Origin: Streptomyces dioscori
Lineage (GTDB): Bacteria; Actinomycetota; Actinomycetes; Streptomycetales; Streptomycetaceae
DNA: 64,000 nucleotides
Direction of reading: 5' to 3'
Assembly (NCBI RefSeq): GCF_003024195.1
Contig: NZ_KZ679042.1
Span: 124,001 to 188,000, forward strand
Below the pieces are notes generated by a model. The model saw nothing but the letters and a program-made list of their open reading frames with translations, ran no database searches and had not been told where the DNA came from. Position 1 is the first letter of the stretch, and each line of letters starts with the position of its first letter. Made by a program: the position numbers and the translations under genes. Positions 41,312 through 50,823 of this stretch are shown one piece after another.

Positions 41312-41890
41312 ATGGGTCGATGGGAACCGGGCGCACGCGAACGCCTCGTCATGGCGGCTGTCGATCTCTTCATCGAGCAGGGATACGACGCCACGACGGT
41401 CGCGCAGATCGCCGAGCGCGCCGGAGTCACCAAGAGCACGTTCTTCCGGCACTTCCCCGACAAGCGCGAGCTGCTGGTCGCCGGGCAGGAGACGCTGAGC
41501 CGGCTGCTGACCGAGGGCATCGCCGAGGCGCCCGGTACCGCCAGCCCGCTGGAGGCGGTCGCCGCCGGCCTTGAGCGGGCCTCGGGCGCGATGGGGCCCA
41601 TGAACCGCGAGCTGGCCCCACGGCTGAAGGCGGCCGTGGCCGCCAGCACCGAACTGCAGGAACGCGACGTCCTCAAGAGCGTCAGCCTCGCGGCCGCGAT
41701 GGCGGCGGCCCTGACCGCCCGCGGCGTCCCGGGCCCGACAGCGGCCCTCGCGGGCGAGCTGGGCATGCTGGCCTTCAAGCGTGGGTTCGCCGAATGGTCC
41801 GAGGGCGACCGTGACGCCGAGGACGAACTGGCGGGACACACCCTGGCCGCGCTCGACGAACTGCGCGCGGCGAGCGCGACGCTGGGCTGA
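41312..41890 (+). CDS. TetR-family transcriptional regulator
   Basis: 192 residues. Residues about 8-55 are the TetR helix-turn-helix (ARERLVMAAVDLFIEQGYDATTVAQIAERAGVTKSTFFRHFPDKREL); the rest is the variable ligand-binding domain. It diverges from the SDR reductase with twin operators in the 84-bp gap, the standard layout of a local ligand-responsive repressor. A hairpin terminator follows 4 bp after the stop. Confidence 0.92.
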   Translation: MGRWEPGARERLVMAAVDLFIEQGYDATTVAQIAERAGVTKSTFFRHFPDKRELLVAGQETLSRLLTEGIAEAPGTASPLEAVAAGLERASGAMGPMNRELAPRLKAAVAASTELQERDVLKSVSLAAAMAAALTARGVPGPTAALAGELGMLAFKRGFAEWSEGDRDAEDELAGHTLAALDELRAASATLG

Positions 41891-41893
41891 ACC

Positions 41894-41921
41894 GGGCGGG
41901 CCCGAGCCCCGGGGCCCGCCC
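41894..41921. terminator. Hairpin terminator after TetR gene
   Basis: Perfect 10-bp GC stem (GGGCGGGCCC and its complement) with an 8-base loop. It lies between two convergent TetR genes. Confidence 0.7.
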
Positions 41922-41992
41922 CCTTGTGCACGCCCGGGTCGCGTCCGGCCCCGCGAGGGGGCGACGACCGACAGGCGCGCGCCAGAAGGCGA

Positions 41993-42637
41993 TTACGAGG
42001 TCAGCCGGGTGAGGACCGCGTCGATGACCAGTTCCGTCGAAGCCACCATGTCGACCGCCGCCGGGTCGAGGAGCCACTGGATCTGGAGGCCGTCCATGAC
42101 GGCGATGATCGCGTTGGCCGCGATCAGCGCGCGCTCCGCGTCCGCCTCGCCGTCGCCCAGTCGGCACGTCTCGGTGACAGCGTCGGCGACGAAGCCGCGC
42201 AGACCGGCGTAGCGGCTGCGGAAGTAGTCCTGGGCCGGGTGGTCGTCGGTGACGGACTCCGCGGAGAGCACGGCGTAGAGCCGGACGATGCCCTCGCGTT
42301 CGGCGTTGCGCCGGGCGGTCTCGACGAGGTGGTGCAGGAACCGCAGCCCTTGCGGACGCTCGGTGCCGAGTTGCTCGATGTCCGTGTCGTCGCGCAGTTC
42401 GAGCACGCTGGTCAGCAGCAGCGACTTGGAGCGGAAGTAGTGCAGGACGCCTGCCTGGGTGAGGCCCGCCCGCTCCGCGATCTCCGCCAGGGAGGCGTTG
42501 TTGTAGCCACGCGCCGCGAACGTGTCCATCGCGATGTGCAGGATGTCCTGCTGGCGCTGCCGGGCTTCGGGGCTGCGGGGGACGCGGGGCCTGTCACGGG
42601 CCCCGCGAGTGGCTCGGCCTACCGACTGGTCAGTCAC
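41993..42637 (-). CDS. TetR-family transcriptional regulator
   Basis: About 214 residues. The helix-turn-helix is at about 25-75 (ARQRQQDILHIAMDTFAARGYNNASLAEIAERAGLTQAGVLHYFRSK). The C-terminal part (AEDADA-type helices ending VIDAVLTRLTS) resembles TetR C-terminal domains of regulators of secreted-enzyme genes. The GTG at 42637 is the only start in the open frame that gives a normal length; the ribosome site is poor. Its likely operator is the imperfect palindrome at 42710-42731, about 73 bp upstream, in the gap shared with the divergent GH30 gene, so it may control itself and GH30. Confidence 0.85.
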   Translation of the reverse strand: MTDQSVGRATRGARDRPRVPRSPEARQRQQDILHIAMDTFAARGYNNASLAEIAERAGLTQAGVLHYFRSKSLLLTSVLELRDDTDIEQLGTERPQGLRFLHHLVETARRNAEREGIVRLYAVLSAESVTDDHPAQDYFRSRYAGLRGFVADAVTETCRLGDGEADAERALIAANAIIAVMDGLQIQWLLDPAAVDMVASTELVIDAVLTRLTS

Positions 42638-42709
42638 CCGCTCACCATACGCTCCGCCGCCGGGCTCACGAATGATCTTGCCTGGGCTTCGCGCATGGTG
42701 ACGCAGACC

Positions 42710-42731
42710 ACTTACTAAGTGTTTAGTAGGT
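42710..42731. promoter_or_regulatory. Imperfect TetR-type palindrome
   Basis: Arms CTTACTAA and TTTAGTAGG around a short centre. It lies in the 249-bp divergent gap between the TetR gene and the GH30 gene and is clearly AT-richer than its surroundings. Nothing else is recognisable in that gap. Confidence 0.65.
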
Positions 42732-42886
42732 GTGCTTTCATGGCGCCGTCGTACCGCCTCGCCACGCCGGCCCGGCGGCACGCGTGCACTACCCCTTCGC
42801 ACCCCGGCCGTTCCGCCGTCTCCCTGACAACGCGGCGGGACGGCCCGGGTCCCCCACGCGTCATCGACCGAAGGAGAGCCGCACCC

Positions 42887-44776
42887 GTGTCACACCTCCG
42901 TCTCCGAAGAATCCGTTCATCACGGGCAGGGGTCGCCGCCGCGCTGACCCTGACCCTCGCCGCCGCCGGGCTCGGGCTCACGGGCGGCGGCACCGCACAC
43001 GCCGCCGACCCGGTCGCCCAGGTCTGGGTGACCACCGGGGACGGGGCCCGCAAGCTCAGCTCCGACGGCACCCTCACCTTCAACGGCTCGCCGCAGGGCA
43101 CCGACGTGCGCATCGACGGCAACCAGCGGAGCCAGCGCTACACGGGCGCCGGCGCCTCGGTCACCGGAGCGTCCGCGCGTCTCGTACAGGGGCTCCCCGC
43201 CGACCGGCGCAACGAGCTGATGCGCTCCCTGTTCTCCACCTCTGGCGACGGAATCGGCCTGTCCTACCTGCGCCAGCCGCTCGCCAGCACCGACTTCGAC
43301 GCGTCCAACAGCCCCTACTCCTACGAGGACACCCGCGGGCAGTTCTCCATCGACCGGGACAAGGCGGAGATCATCCCCGTCGTCAAGCAGGCCCTCGGCG
43401 TCAACCCGTCCATCCGGTTCATGGGGACGCCCTGGTCACCGCCCGCCTGGATGAAGACGAACAACTCACTCAACGGCGGCAGCCTGCGGACCGAGAACTA
43501 CGGCGACTTCGCGGACTACCTGGTCAAGGCGATCAAGGCCTACGGCCAGGAGGGCATCACCCTCACCGACCTCACGGTGCAGAACGAGCCCGAGAACCCG
43601 ACGAGTTATCCCTCGATGTCGATGAGCTCGGCACAGCAGGCCGACTTCATCCGGGTCCTGGACCAGCGGCTGACCGCGGCCGGGCTGCCGACGAACCTCC
43701 TCGCCTTCGACCACAACTGGGACCACCCCAACTACCCGCTCGACGTGTTCTCCCGTACGAACGGGATCAGCCGGGTCATCGGCGCCGCCTTCCACTGCTA
43801 CGCCGGCAATCCCACCGCCCAGCAGCAGGTTCAGAGCACCGGCAAGCGCGTCTTCTTCACCGAGTGCTCCGGCACCGACAGCGACAACACCGCCAACACC
43901 TTCGCCGACAGCCTGCGCTGGCAGGCCGAGAACCTCGTCGTGCAGAACATGCGCAACGGCGGCGAGACCGTGGTGACCTGGAACCTCGCCCTCAACCAGA
44001 GCGGCGGCCCGCACCAGGGCCTGTGCGGCACCCGGTGCAACGGTGTGGTGGAGATCGCCAACGGCAACGTCACCCGGGGCGCGGAGTACTACTCGCTCGG
44101 CCACATCAGCAAGTTCGTCAAGGTCGGCGCCACCCGGATCGGCTCCACCAGCCCGGGAGGCGGCATCCAGAACGTCGCCTTCCAGAATCCGGACGGCACC
44201 CGCGTCGCCTACGTCGTGAACACCGGCGGCACGCAGCGGTTCTCCCTCACCGACAACGGCCGCTCGCTGGCCTACACCCTGCCGGGCGGCGCGGTCGCGA
44301 CCTTCGTGTGGAACCCGTCCGGGAGCGAACCGACCGGTCCGATCGACACCAGTGCCTGGTACCGGGTGACGAACACCAACAGCGGGGCCTGCCTCGACGC
44401 CACCGACTGGGGCACCGCCAACGGCACCCTGCTCCAGCAGTGGTCGTGCGGCGACGGTGCCAACGAGAAGTGGCAGTTCCGCTCCACCGGCGACGGCTAC
44501 TACCAGGTCGTCAACCAGCACAACACCAAGTCCTGGGACGTCGACGGCGGCACCGGCGCGACCGCGGACGGCGTCAAGGTCCACCTGTGGGACTACACGG
44601 GCGGCACCAACCAGCAGTGGCGTGCCGAGTCGGTGGCCTCCGGGACGTACCGCTTCGTGGCCCGGCACAGCAACAAGTGCCTCGCCGTCGACGGATCGTC
44701 CACCGCCAACGGCGCGAAGCTCTCCCAGCAGACCTGCTCCGGTTCGGCGGCCCAGTCCTTCCGGCTGACCTCCTGA
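42887..44776 (+). CDS. Secreted GH30-family hydrolase with ricin-type CBM13
   Basis: 629 residues. A signal peptide (SRAGVAAALTLTLAAAGLGLTGGGTAHA) is followed by a GH30 catalytic domain (about 50-485). The probable acid/base is Glu234 in VQNEPENP and the nucleophile Glu326 in FFTECSG. Other GH30 signatures are TPWSPPAWMKTN and WNLALNQSGGPHQG. A ricin B-type carbohydrate-binding domain (about 490-629) has repeated QW-type motifs. GH30 includes beta-1,6-glucanases and glucosylceramidases; specificity is open, though beta-glucan would fit the nearby GH81. The GTG at 42887 has AAGGAGAG eight bases upstream. A perfect terminator hairpin follows. Confidence 0.9.
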   Translation: MSHLRLRRIRSSRAGVAAALTLTLAAAGLGLTGGGTAHAADPVAQVWVTTGDGARKLSSDGTLTFNGSPQGTDVRIDGNQRSQRYTGAGASVTGASARLVQGLPADRRNELMRSLFSTSGDGIGLSYLRQPLASTDFDASNSPYSYEDTRGQFSIDRDKAEIIPVVKQALGVNPSIRFMGTPWSPPAWMKTNNSLNGGSLRTENYGDFADYLVKAIKAYGQEGITLTDLTVQNEPENPTSYPSMSMSSAQQADFIRVLDQRLTAAGLPTNLLAFDHNWDHPNYPLDVFSRTNGISRVIGAAFHCYAGNPTAQQQVQSTGKRVFFTECSGTDSDNTANTFADSLRWQAENLVVQNMRNGGETVVTWNLALNQSGGPHQGLCGTRCNGVVEIANGNVTRGAEYYSLGHISKFVKVGATRIGSTSPGGGIQNVAFQNPDGTRVAYVVNTGGTQRFSLTDNGRSLAYTLPGGAVATFVWNPSGSEPTGPIDTSAWYRVTNTNSGACLDATDWGTANGTLLQQWSCGDGANEKWQFRSTGDGYYQVVNQHNTKSWDVDGGTGATADGVKVHLWDYTGGTNQQWRAESVASGTYRFVARHSNKCLAVDGSSTANGAKLSQQTCSGSAAQSFRLTS

Positions 44777-44858
44777 TCCACCGCCCGGCACAGCGGGCGA
44801 CGGCCACGTACGGCCGAGCTGAGCGTTCAGGCGGTGACGACGGCACGAGCACACCGTC

Positions 44859-44900
44859 GCGGCGAGGCCCGTACCGATCTCACGGTACGGGCCTCGCCGC
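44859..44900. terminator. Strong hairpin terminator after the GH30 gene
   Basis: Perfect 18-bp stem (first arm GCGGCGAGGCCCGTACCG) with loop ATCTCA, 82 bp after the stop. It is the longest perfect stem I found in the window. Confidence 0.85.
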
Positions 44901-45073
44901 ACGTCCGCGGCTCCCTCCGCGTTGCCTCCGATCTCGCGAACTGCCTGCTCATCCCTTGTTTCCCGGCAGCGCGCACCGCGGGCAACAGGAAACCCGTCGA
45001 CCCCGGTCGAGCAGAGAGGCAACTCTGTGTGCATCAGCACAGGGCGTGTCCTGCTGAGGGGAGATCTGGGCCC

Positions 45074-46018
45074 ATGAGACGTGCGCTCATGTCTTGGTGC
45101 GCGGTGGTGGCGATGGCAGCGACAACCGCGACCGGTTGTACGGACGGTACCGGCGGCGACGGGAACGACGAGGGGCGCGACCGGACACAGCGGACCACGC
45201 GGACCCACCCCGCGGCGTTGACCTGGCAGCAGGAGGTCCGCGTCGCCGACGCGCTGCAGCGTCTGACCAAGCAGTGCATGGGCCGCCACGGTTTCGCCTA
45301 CTGGGAGGACCTCGGGCTGACGCTGCTGGAGAGCCGTCCGGTGCGCTTCGTCCAGGACGACGTGGCATGGGCTCGTACGTACGGGTACGGCAGCAGGATC
45401 GAGGCGAAGAGTGCGCGGGTGCGGGAGAGCAACCCCAACGGAGCGTACCGGCAGGGCCTTTCCTACTCCCGGCGCGCCGCCTTCGACGTCGCGCTGGACG
45501 GTGGCGACAGCGCCCGGATGCTGACCGCGTCGCTGCCGGGCCGCGGGGAGATCCGCAAACGTATCGGCGGCTGCACACAGGAGGCCGAGCGCACGCTGTA
45601 CGGGGACCCGGCCGAATGGTTCCGCACCAGCAAGACCGCTCTGGGCCTCAGCTCCCTGTACGGGAAACAGCTCATGGAGGACCGCCGGCTCAGCGCTGCC
45701 GTACAGGCCTGGTCCCACTGCATGAAGAAGGCGGGGCAGCCCTACGAGGACCCCCAGGCAGCCCGTGACGCCGTCCGGGCGGAAACCGGCCGGCTCGGTC
45801 CGGCCCACTCCGACGACGCGTTCACCGGCGAGCGCGCGACCGCCGTCGCGGACGCGACCTGCGCCCGCCGGGTCTCACTGCGGGCCGTGGCCACCGAACG
45901 CGAGACCCGTTACCTGGACCGACTGCGCGACCGGTACGGCGAAGACATCGACGCCTACCGGCACTTCGGCCGACGGGCCTACGAACGAGCGGTGCACATC
46001 GTCCCGGAACGGGACTGA
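45074..46018 (+). CDS. Lipoprotein of unknown function
   Basis: About 314 residues. The N-terminus MRRALMSWCAVVAMAATTATGC ends in a lipobox cysteine, followed by an acidic Gly/Asp linker (TDGTGGDGNDEG). The mature part is helical and charged, with four more cysteines in QCMGRHGFAYWED, GGCTQEAERTLYGDP, WSHCMKKAGQPYEDP and ADATCARRV. Those could form disulphides outside the cell. The ATG at 45074 lies 11 bases after GGGGAG. I do not recognise the family, though such proteins are common in Streptomyces. The 297 bp upstream hold only the GH30 terminator. Confidence 0.75.
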   Translation: MRRALMSWCAVVAMAATTATGCTDGTGGDGNDEGRDRTQRTTRTHPAALTWQQEVRVADALQRLTKQCMGRHGFAYWEDLGLTLLESRPVRFVQDDVAWARTYGYGSRIEAKSARVRESNPNGAYRQGLSYSRRAAFDVALDGGDSARMLTASLPGRGEIRKRIGGCTQEAERTLYGDPAEWFRTSKTALGLSSLYGKQLMEDRRLSAAVQAWSHCMKKAGQPYEDPQAARDAVRAETGRLGPAHSDDAFTGERATAVADATCARRVSLRAVATERETRYLDRLRDRYGEDIDAYRHFGRRAYERAVHIVPERD

Positions 46019-46137
46019 CGTTCGTGCCCCGGCCCCATCCACCACGCACCGCTGCCGGACGACCGGGAGAAGTCCGGAGTACCGGCACCGGCGCACCTCC
46101 ACCCTGCACCACCGACACAACAACGAGGGAGAACATC

Positions 46138-46581
46138 ATGCGCAAGTTCACCGTCACGGCGGCGCTCCTGGGGCTCACCGCCCTGGGCCTCGCCGCCCCC
46201 GCCACCTCGCACGCCGCCGGGAGCGGCGTCGCCGGTCCTGTGTGCGACAGCAAGTGGGGTGCGCGCAACGGCAACATGTACGCCTGGGACGCCTTCGACT
46301 GTGCGGGCTCCCCCCTGATCGTCGCCTCGGGGAACAGCGCCAACTGGGGTGGCGCCAACGACAGGGCCTCGTCCGTCATGAACCGCGGCTTCACCGGCAA
46401 CCTGTCGATCGTCAAGTTCTACTTCCTGGAGAACTACACCGAAGGCCACACCTGCCTCTACCCGGGCGAGTTGTACGCCGACAACCTGTCCGACAACTTC
46501 TTCACCACCGGACCGACGGTGAACGACAACATCAGGTCGCACCAGTGGGTGAACGGCGGCTGCGGGGCCACCCTCACCTGA
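46138..46581 (+). CDS. Small secreted protein, I36-inhibitor/beta-gamma-crystallin-like
   Basis: 147 residues. A signal peptide (FTVTAALLGLTALGLAAPATSHA) is followed by about 120 residues with spaced Cys (VCDSKWG, FDCAGSP, HTCLYPGE, GGCGA). Segments such as SVMNRGFTGNLSIVKFYFLENYTEGHTCLYPGE resemble Streptomyces I36-type peptidase inhibitors and beta-gamma-crystallin folds. An inhibitor or structural role outside the cell is inference. The ATG at 46138 has GAGGGAG upstream. A hairpin follows. Confidence 0.75.
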   Translation: MRKFTVTAALLGLTALGLAAPATSHAAGSGVAGPVCDSKWGARNGNMYAWDAFDCAGSPLIVASGNSANWGGANDRASSVMNRGFTGNLSIVKFYFLENYTEGHTCLYPGELYADNLSDNFFTTGPTVNDNIRSHQWVNGGCGATLT

Positions 46582-46598
46582 TCCGGCCGACCGGCACG

Positions 46599-46629
46599 GG
46601 CGGTCCGCGGCCGACGGTCCCGGACCGCC
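46599..46629. terminator. Hairpin terminator
   Basis: 9-bp perfect stem (GGCGGTCCG and CGGACCGCC) with a 13-base loop, 17 bp after the I36-like gene. Confidence 0.55.
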
Positions 46630-46737
46630 GACGGATGGTTTCGGACGGGGGTGTTCACGCCACACCGGGGAAAGACTTGGCTGTCCCGGTCGCCACGGAA
46701 GTAACCTTGGCTGTCGCCGTCTCACGGCCGTACTGCC

Positions 46738-49700
46738 ATGGGGGACACCGTGGGAGATCCGCAGCGCGGACATGAATCCGATCAGCAGAACGACCGGAGC
46801 CGGAGCGCGCCGACCACGCCCTCCTTCTCCGCGCAACTCAGACGCCTGAGACAGGAACGCGGCCTGTCGCTCACCGATCTGGCACGCCGGACGCACTACA
46901 GCAAAGGCTATCTGAGCAAGATCGAGACCGGCACGAAACGCGTGACCGTCGATGTCGCCCGCCTCTGCGACCAAGCACTGCGCGCAGACGGCGAGTTACT
47001 CAAACTGGTGCAGCGCGCGCAGGGTGAACCGTCCCCGGACGGCAGCACCGGTGACCGGATCGGCGCGGCCGAACGCCGGTCCGGTGGAGCGTGTCCCTAC
47101 CGCGGCCTGTCGGCGTTCACACGACAGGACGCGGACTGGTTCTTCGGCCGGGAACGTGCGACGGCCGCTCTGGTGGAACGCCTCTTCGAACGGGTCGGAA
47201 ACGGCCCCCTGACGCTGCTCGCCCCCTCGGGCGCGGGCAAGTCGTCCGTACTCAACGCCGGTCTCGTGCCCGCTCTGCGGCGCGGCGACTTCCCGATGCT
47301 GGGCGCCGACCGGTGGCCGCTGGTGACCCTCACTCCCACCTCCCGGCCGCTGGACGAGCTGCTGGAACGCATCGCGAAAGCGGTGGGTGAGGACCTCGGC
47401 GTCACCGCGGAGGAAGCCCGTCGCGACCCCGACGCGGTGCGGCACTCCTTACGCGCGAGGTCGGAGGCGACGGCTTCCGGGGACCGGCCACCCGCGACCT
47501 GGCGGCCGGTGGTGATCGTCGATCAGTTCGAGGAGCTCTTCACCCTCTGCTCCGACGAGAACGAGCGCCTTTCGTTCGTCCGCGTGCTCAGCGCCCTGTC
47601 GACCTCCCGGCCCGCGGACGGCACGTATGTCCCCGCCGTCGTGGTGCTGGGCGTGCGCGCCGACTTCACCGGCGACTGCCTGGGGCTCCCCGACCTGGTC
47701 CCGGTGTTCGCCGACGGGCTGTTCGTCCTGCCCCCGATGTCCGTGGCGGAGCTTCGCGAGTCGATCACACGCCCGGCGGAACTCGCCGGTCTGACCCTGC
47801 AACCGGGCCTGCTCCCGCTCCTGTTGCGCGACGCCGGGCTGCGCGAGGAAGCGGGTACGGACCCGCGCGGAACGCCGCACGACGGCGGTGCGGGAGCCGA
47901 CGAGACACCTTCCGGAGCGTTGCCGCTCGTCTCCCACGCCCTGCTGGCCACCTGGGAACGGCGCGAGGGCGACGTGCTGACCGTCGCCGGATACCAGCGG
48001 GCCGGCGGGATCCAGGGCGCCATCGCGCGGACGGCCGAGAACGTGTTCACCCGGCTGTACCCCGCCGAGCAGAAGACGATCCGCCGCATCCTGTCCCGAC
48101 TGGTGTTCGTCGCGGACGAGGCCGGGGCGACCCGCCGCCGGATGAGCAGGGCTGCCTTGATGGAGCAGTTCGCCGACGCGGACGGCGCGGAAGGGGCTCT
48201 CGACGCCTTCGTGCGGGCACGGCTCATCACTCTCGACAGCGACACCGTCGAGATCGCCCACGAGGCTCTGCTGCACGCCTGGCCGCGGCTGCGCGAGTGG
48301 ATCCACGCGGACCGGGCCGGACTGCTGCTGCACCAGCAACTGGCCCATGCCGCAGCCGAATGGGAACGTGAGAACCACGACCCGTCCGCCCTGTACCGCG
48401 GCACCCGGCTGGACACCGCGCGTTCCTGGGCGGACGAGACCGACGGCTGGAGCCGGCTCGGCCCCGGCGAGACGGCCTTCCTCCGGATGAGCCGGGCCGA
48501 GCAGGACACCCGCCGGAAGCAGGCCAGGCGCCAGGTCCGGCTGCGCCAGTCCCTGCTGGCCACCCTCGTCGTCCTGCTGGGACTGGCCCTGACCGCCGGA
48601 GGCGTCGCCTACCAGCAGCGTACGGGTGCCCTGGACCAGGAACGCGTCGCCCGGTCCCAGGCGTTGGCCGTCCGGTCCGCCTCCTTGGCCGGGGGACAGC
48701 CGGAGGCATCGATCCTGCTCGCCGAGCAGGCCTACCGGACCAGCGCCACCGCCGAGGCACGGGGCGCATTGCTGAGCACCCAGTCCCAGCCCTTCTCGGC
48801 GCGGCTCAACGGCCACCGGGGGCCGGTCAACTCGGTGGTCTTCACACCGGACAACCGGATGCTGGCGACGGGCAGTTCCGACGGCAAGGTCACGCTGTGG
48901 CGAGTGCGCGACCGCCACCCGATCGCCTCGTTCTCCGCCTCCGGGCCCGTCCGCGCGATCGCCTTCAGCCCCGACGGCCGCACGCTGGCAGCCACGTCGA
49001 CGGACGGGCCGGTGAGCCTGTGGGACACCGCCGGCCGGCGCCAAAGGGCGGTCCTCCCCGACAGCACCGGAGCCGCCCGGTCCGTGGCCTTCGATCCGCG
49101 CGGGCACGTACTCGCCGTCGCGGCCCCGAACGGCACGATCTCCCTGTGGGACACCGGGCAGCCGCACCGGAGGATCGTCACACTCGCAGGGCACGAGGGG
49201 CCGGTCCACACCCTGGCCTATGCTCCCGACGGCCCGAGCCTGGTCTCCGCCGGCGCCGACCGCACCGTACGGCTGTGGGACACCGACCGCGGCCGGCCGC
49301 GCGCCGTGCTGAGGGGACACACCGACGAAGTACTGGGCGCGGCGTTCTCCCCCGACGGCCGCAGGGTCGTGTCGGGAGGCACCGACCGGACCGTGCGGCT
49401 GTGGGACGTACGCAGTGGGCGGCTCCGCGCGACGTTGTCAGGGAGCAGCGACGACATCAACGCCGTCGCCTACACGCCCGACGGTACGACCGTCGTGGGC
49501 GCGGTCGGTGACGGGACGACCAGGCTGTGGGACGCGCGCAGCAGCCGACAGACCGCCGTGCTGGTCGGCCACACCGACTACGTCATGGGGGTGGCCATGA
49601 CGTCCGACGGCGCTCTGCTCGCCACGGCCGGCTTCGATCAGTCCGCTGTCCTGTGGGACCTCGAAGGCCCGGTGCTGACGGCCCGTCCGTTCACCGAGGT

Positions 49701-50661
49701 GTGGCAGGCCCAGTACAGCCCCGACGGGAAACTGCTGGCCACCGCCGACGCCGACCACACGGTGCGGCTGTGGGACGCGAGCAGACGCCGGCTCGTGGCG
49801 ACCCTGAGGGGACACACCGAGACGGTCTTCTCGGTGACCTTCGCACCCGACGGGCACACCCTCGCATCGGCGGGCTCCGACGGCGCGATCCGGCTGTGGG
49901 ACGTGGCCCGGCGCAAACACCTGGCGACTCTGACCGGCCACACCGGGCAGGTCTTCTCCGTGGCCTTCGCACCCGACGGACGCACCCTGGCGTCGGCCGG
50001 TGCCGACCGCACCGTACGTCTGTGGGACGTGACCCGGCGCTCGTCCGTCGCGACACTGACCGGCCACGAGGACTTCGCCAACGATGTCGCCTTCAGCCCC
50101 GACGGCCGGACCCTGGCCAGCGCCGGCGACGACCTGACGGTACGGCTGTGGGACGTCTCCGCACACCGCCGGATCGGCACGCTCCACGGCCATACGGGGG
50201 CGGTGCGCAGCGTGACCTTCGCCCCTGGGGGCCGGACCCTGGCCAGCAGCGGGAACGACGGCACGATCCGTCTCTGGAACGTTCGTGAACGCCGCTCGGA
50301 CGCGACCCTGACCGGACACACCGGCTCCGTCCGCGGGATCGCCTTCTCCCCCGACGGCCGTACGTTCGCCAGCAGCGGCACCGACCGCACGGTTCGGCTG
50401 TGGAACGTCGCCGGGCGACGGCAGTGGGCGACGCTGACGGGGCACACCAACTCGGTGTGGAGCGTGACCTACGCCCCGGGCGGGCGCACCGTGGCCAGCA
50501 GCAGCACCGACGGCACCGTACGCCTGTGGGACCTCGACCCCGCGGCGCGGCTGGCGGAGATCTGCCGACTGCGTGCTGACATCGGGGACGACGCGCGGCG
50601 AACGCTCCTGCCCGGTGTCCCTCTCTCGGACGGGCCGGCCTGCTCGGCCCCTCCCGGCTGA
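46738..50661 (+). CDS. XRE-nSTAND ATPase with 14 WD40 repeats
   Basis: About 1307 residues. An XRE helix-turn-helix lies at about 30-85 (FSAQLRRLRQERGLSLTDLARRTHYSKGYLSKIETG). A nSTAND1-type NTPase follows (PYRGLSAFTRQDADWFFGRE; P-loop APSGAGKSS at about 162-170; Walker-B-like VVIVDQFEELFTLC). There is one membrane segment near 602-625 (SLLATLVVLLGLALTAGGVAY). Fourteen WD40 repeats (each ending LWD/LWN) would make two seven-bladed propellers. It is a signal-sensing STAND protein of the type tied to programmed responses and conflict. Codons 87 (46996-46998) and 238 (47449-47451) are TTA. ATG 46738 lacks a ribosome site; GTG 46750, preceded by GGGGGA, may be the true start. Confidence 0.9.
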   Translation: MGDTVGDPQRGHESDQQNDRSRSAPTTPSFSAQLRRLRQERGLSLTDLARRTHYSKGYLSKIETGTKRVTVDVARLCDQALRADGELLKLVQRAQGEPSPDGSTGDRIGAAERRSGGACPYRGLSAFTRQDADWFFGRERATAALVERLFERVGNGPLTLLAPSGAGKSSVLNAGLVPALRRGDFPMLGADRWPLVTLTPTSRPLDELLERIAKAVGEDLGVTAEEARRDPDAVRHSLRARSEATASGDRPPATWRPVVIVDQFEELFTLCSDENERLSFVRVLSALSTSRPADGTYVPAVVVLGVRADFTGDCLGLPDLVPVFADGLFVLPPMSVAELRESITRPAELAGLTLQPGLLPLLLRDAGLREEAGTDPRGTPHDGGAGADETPSGALPLVSHALLATWERREGDVLTVAGYQRAGGIQGAIARTAENVFTRLYPAEQKTIRRILSRLVFVADEAGATRRRMSRAALMEQFADADGAEGALDAFVRARLITLDSDTVEIAHEALLHAWPRLREWIHADRAGLLLHQQLAHAAAEWERENHDPSALYRGTRLDTARSWADETDGWSRLGPGETAFLRMSRAEQDTRRKQARRQVRLRQSLLATLVVLLGLALTAGGVAYQQRTGALDQERVARSQALAVRSASLAGGQPEASILLAEQAYRTSATAEARGALLSTQSQPFSARLNGHRGPVNSVVFTPDNRMLATGSSDGKVTLWRVRDRHPIASFSASGPVRAIAFSPDGRTLAATSTDGPVSLWDTAGRRQRAVLPDSTGAARSVAFDPRGHVLAVAAPNGTISLWDTGQPHRRIVTLAGHEGPVHTLAYAPDGPSLVSAGADRTVRLWDTDRGRPRAVLRGHTDEVLGAAFSPDGRRVVSGGTDRTVRLWDVRSGRLRATLSGSSDDINAVAYTPDGTTVVGAVGDGTTRLWDARSSRQTAVLVGHTDYVMGVAMTSDGALLATAGFDQSAVLWDLEGPVLTARPFTEVWQAQYSPDGKLLATADADHTVRLWDASRRRLVATLRGHTETVFSVTFAPDGHTLASAGSDGAIRLWDVARRKHLATLTGHTGQVFSVAFAPDGRTLASAGADRTVRLWDVTRRSSVATLTGHEDFANDVAFSPDGRTLASAGDDLTVRLWDVSAHRRIGTLHGHTGAVRSVTFAPGGRTLASSGNDGTIRLWNVRERRSDATLTGHTGSVRGIAFSPDGRTFASSGTDRTVRLWNVAGRRQWATLTGHTNSVWSVTYAPGGRTVASSSTDGTVRLWDLDPAARLAEICRLRADIGDDARRTLLPGVPLSDGPACSAPPG

Positions 50662-50823
50662 CGGACGACTGCCCTGTTCGGACGGGGTTTCCCGGTGTTT
50701 CCCGTTGCCCATGGGAACGGGGAGACGCCCGGACCTCGACGGGCGGGCGGTGCGGTGCCCAGGCTGTTGAACGGCTGCTTCCTTGCCACGTCGTCGACGC
50801 CGACAGAATACGGGGGTTTCGGC

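Noticed and set aside
43466..45808. Open frame of about 780 codons on the minus strand over the GH30 and lipoprotein genes
   Set aside because: It runs through the GH30 terminator hairpin and two clear genes.
50690..50725. Weak hairpin (CCCGTT with AACGGG) after the WD40 gene
   Set aside because: Stem short and loop self-complementary; not enough to call a terminator.
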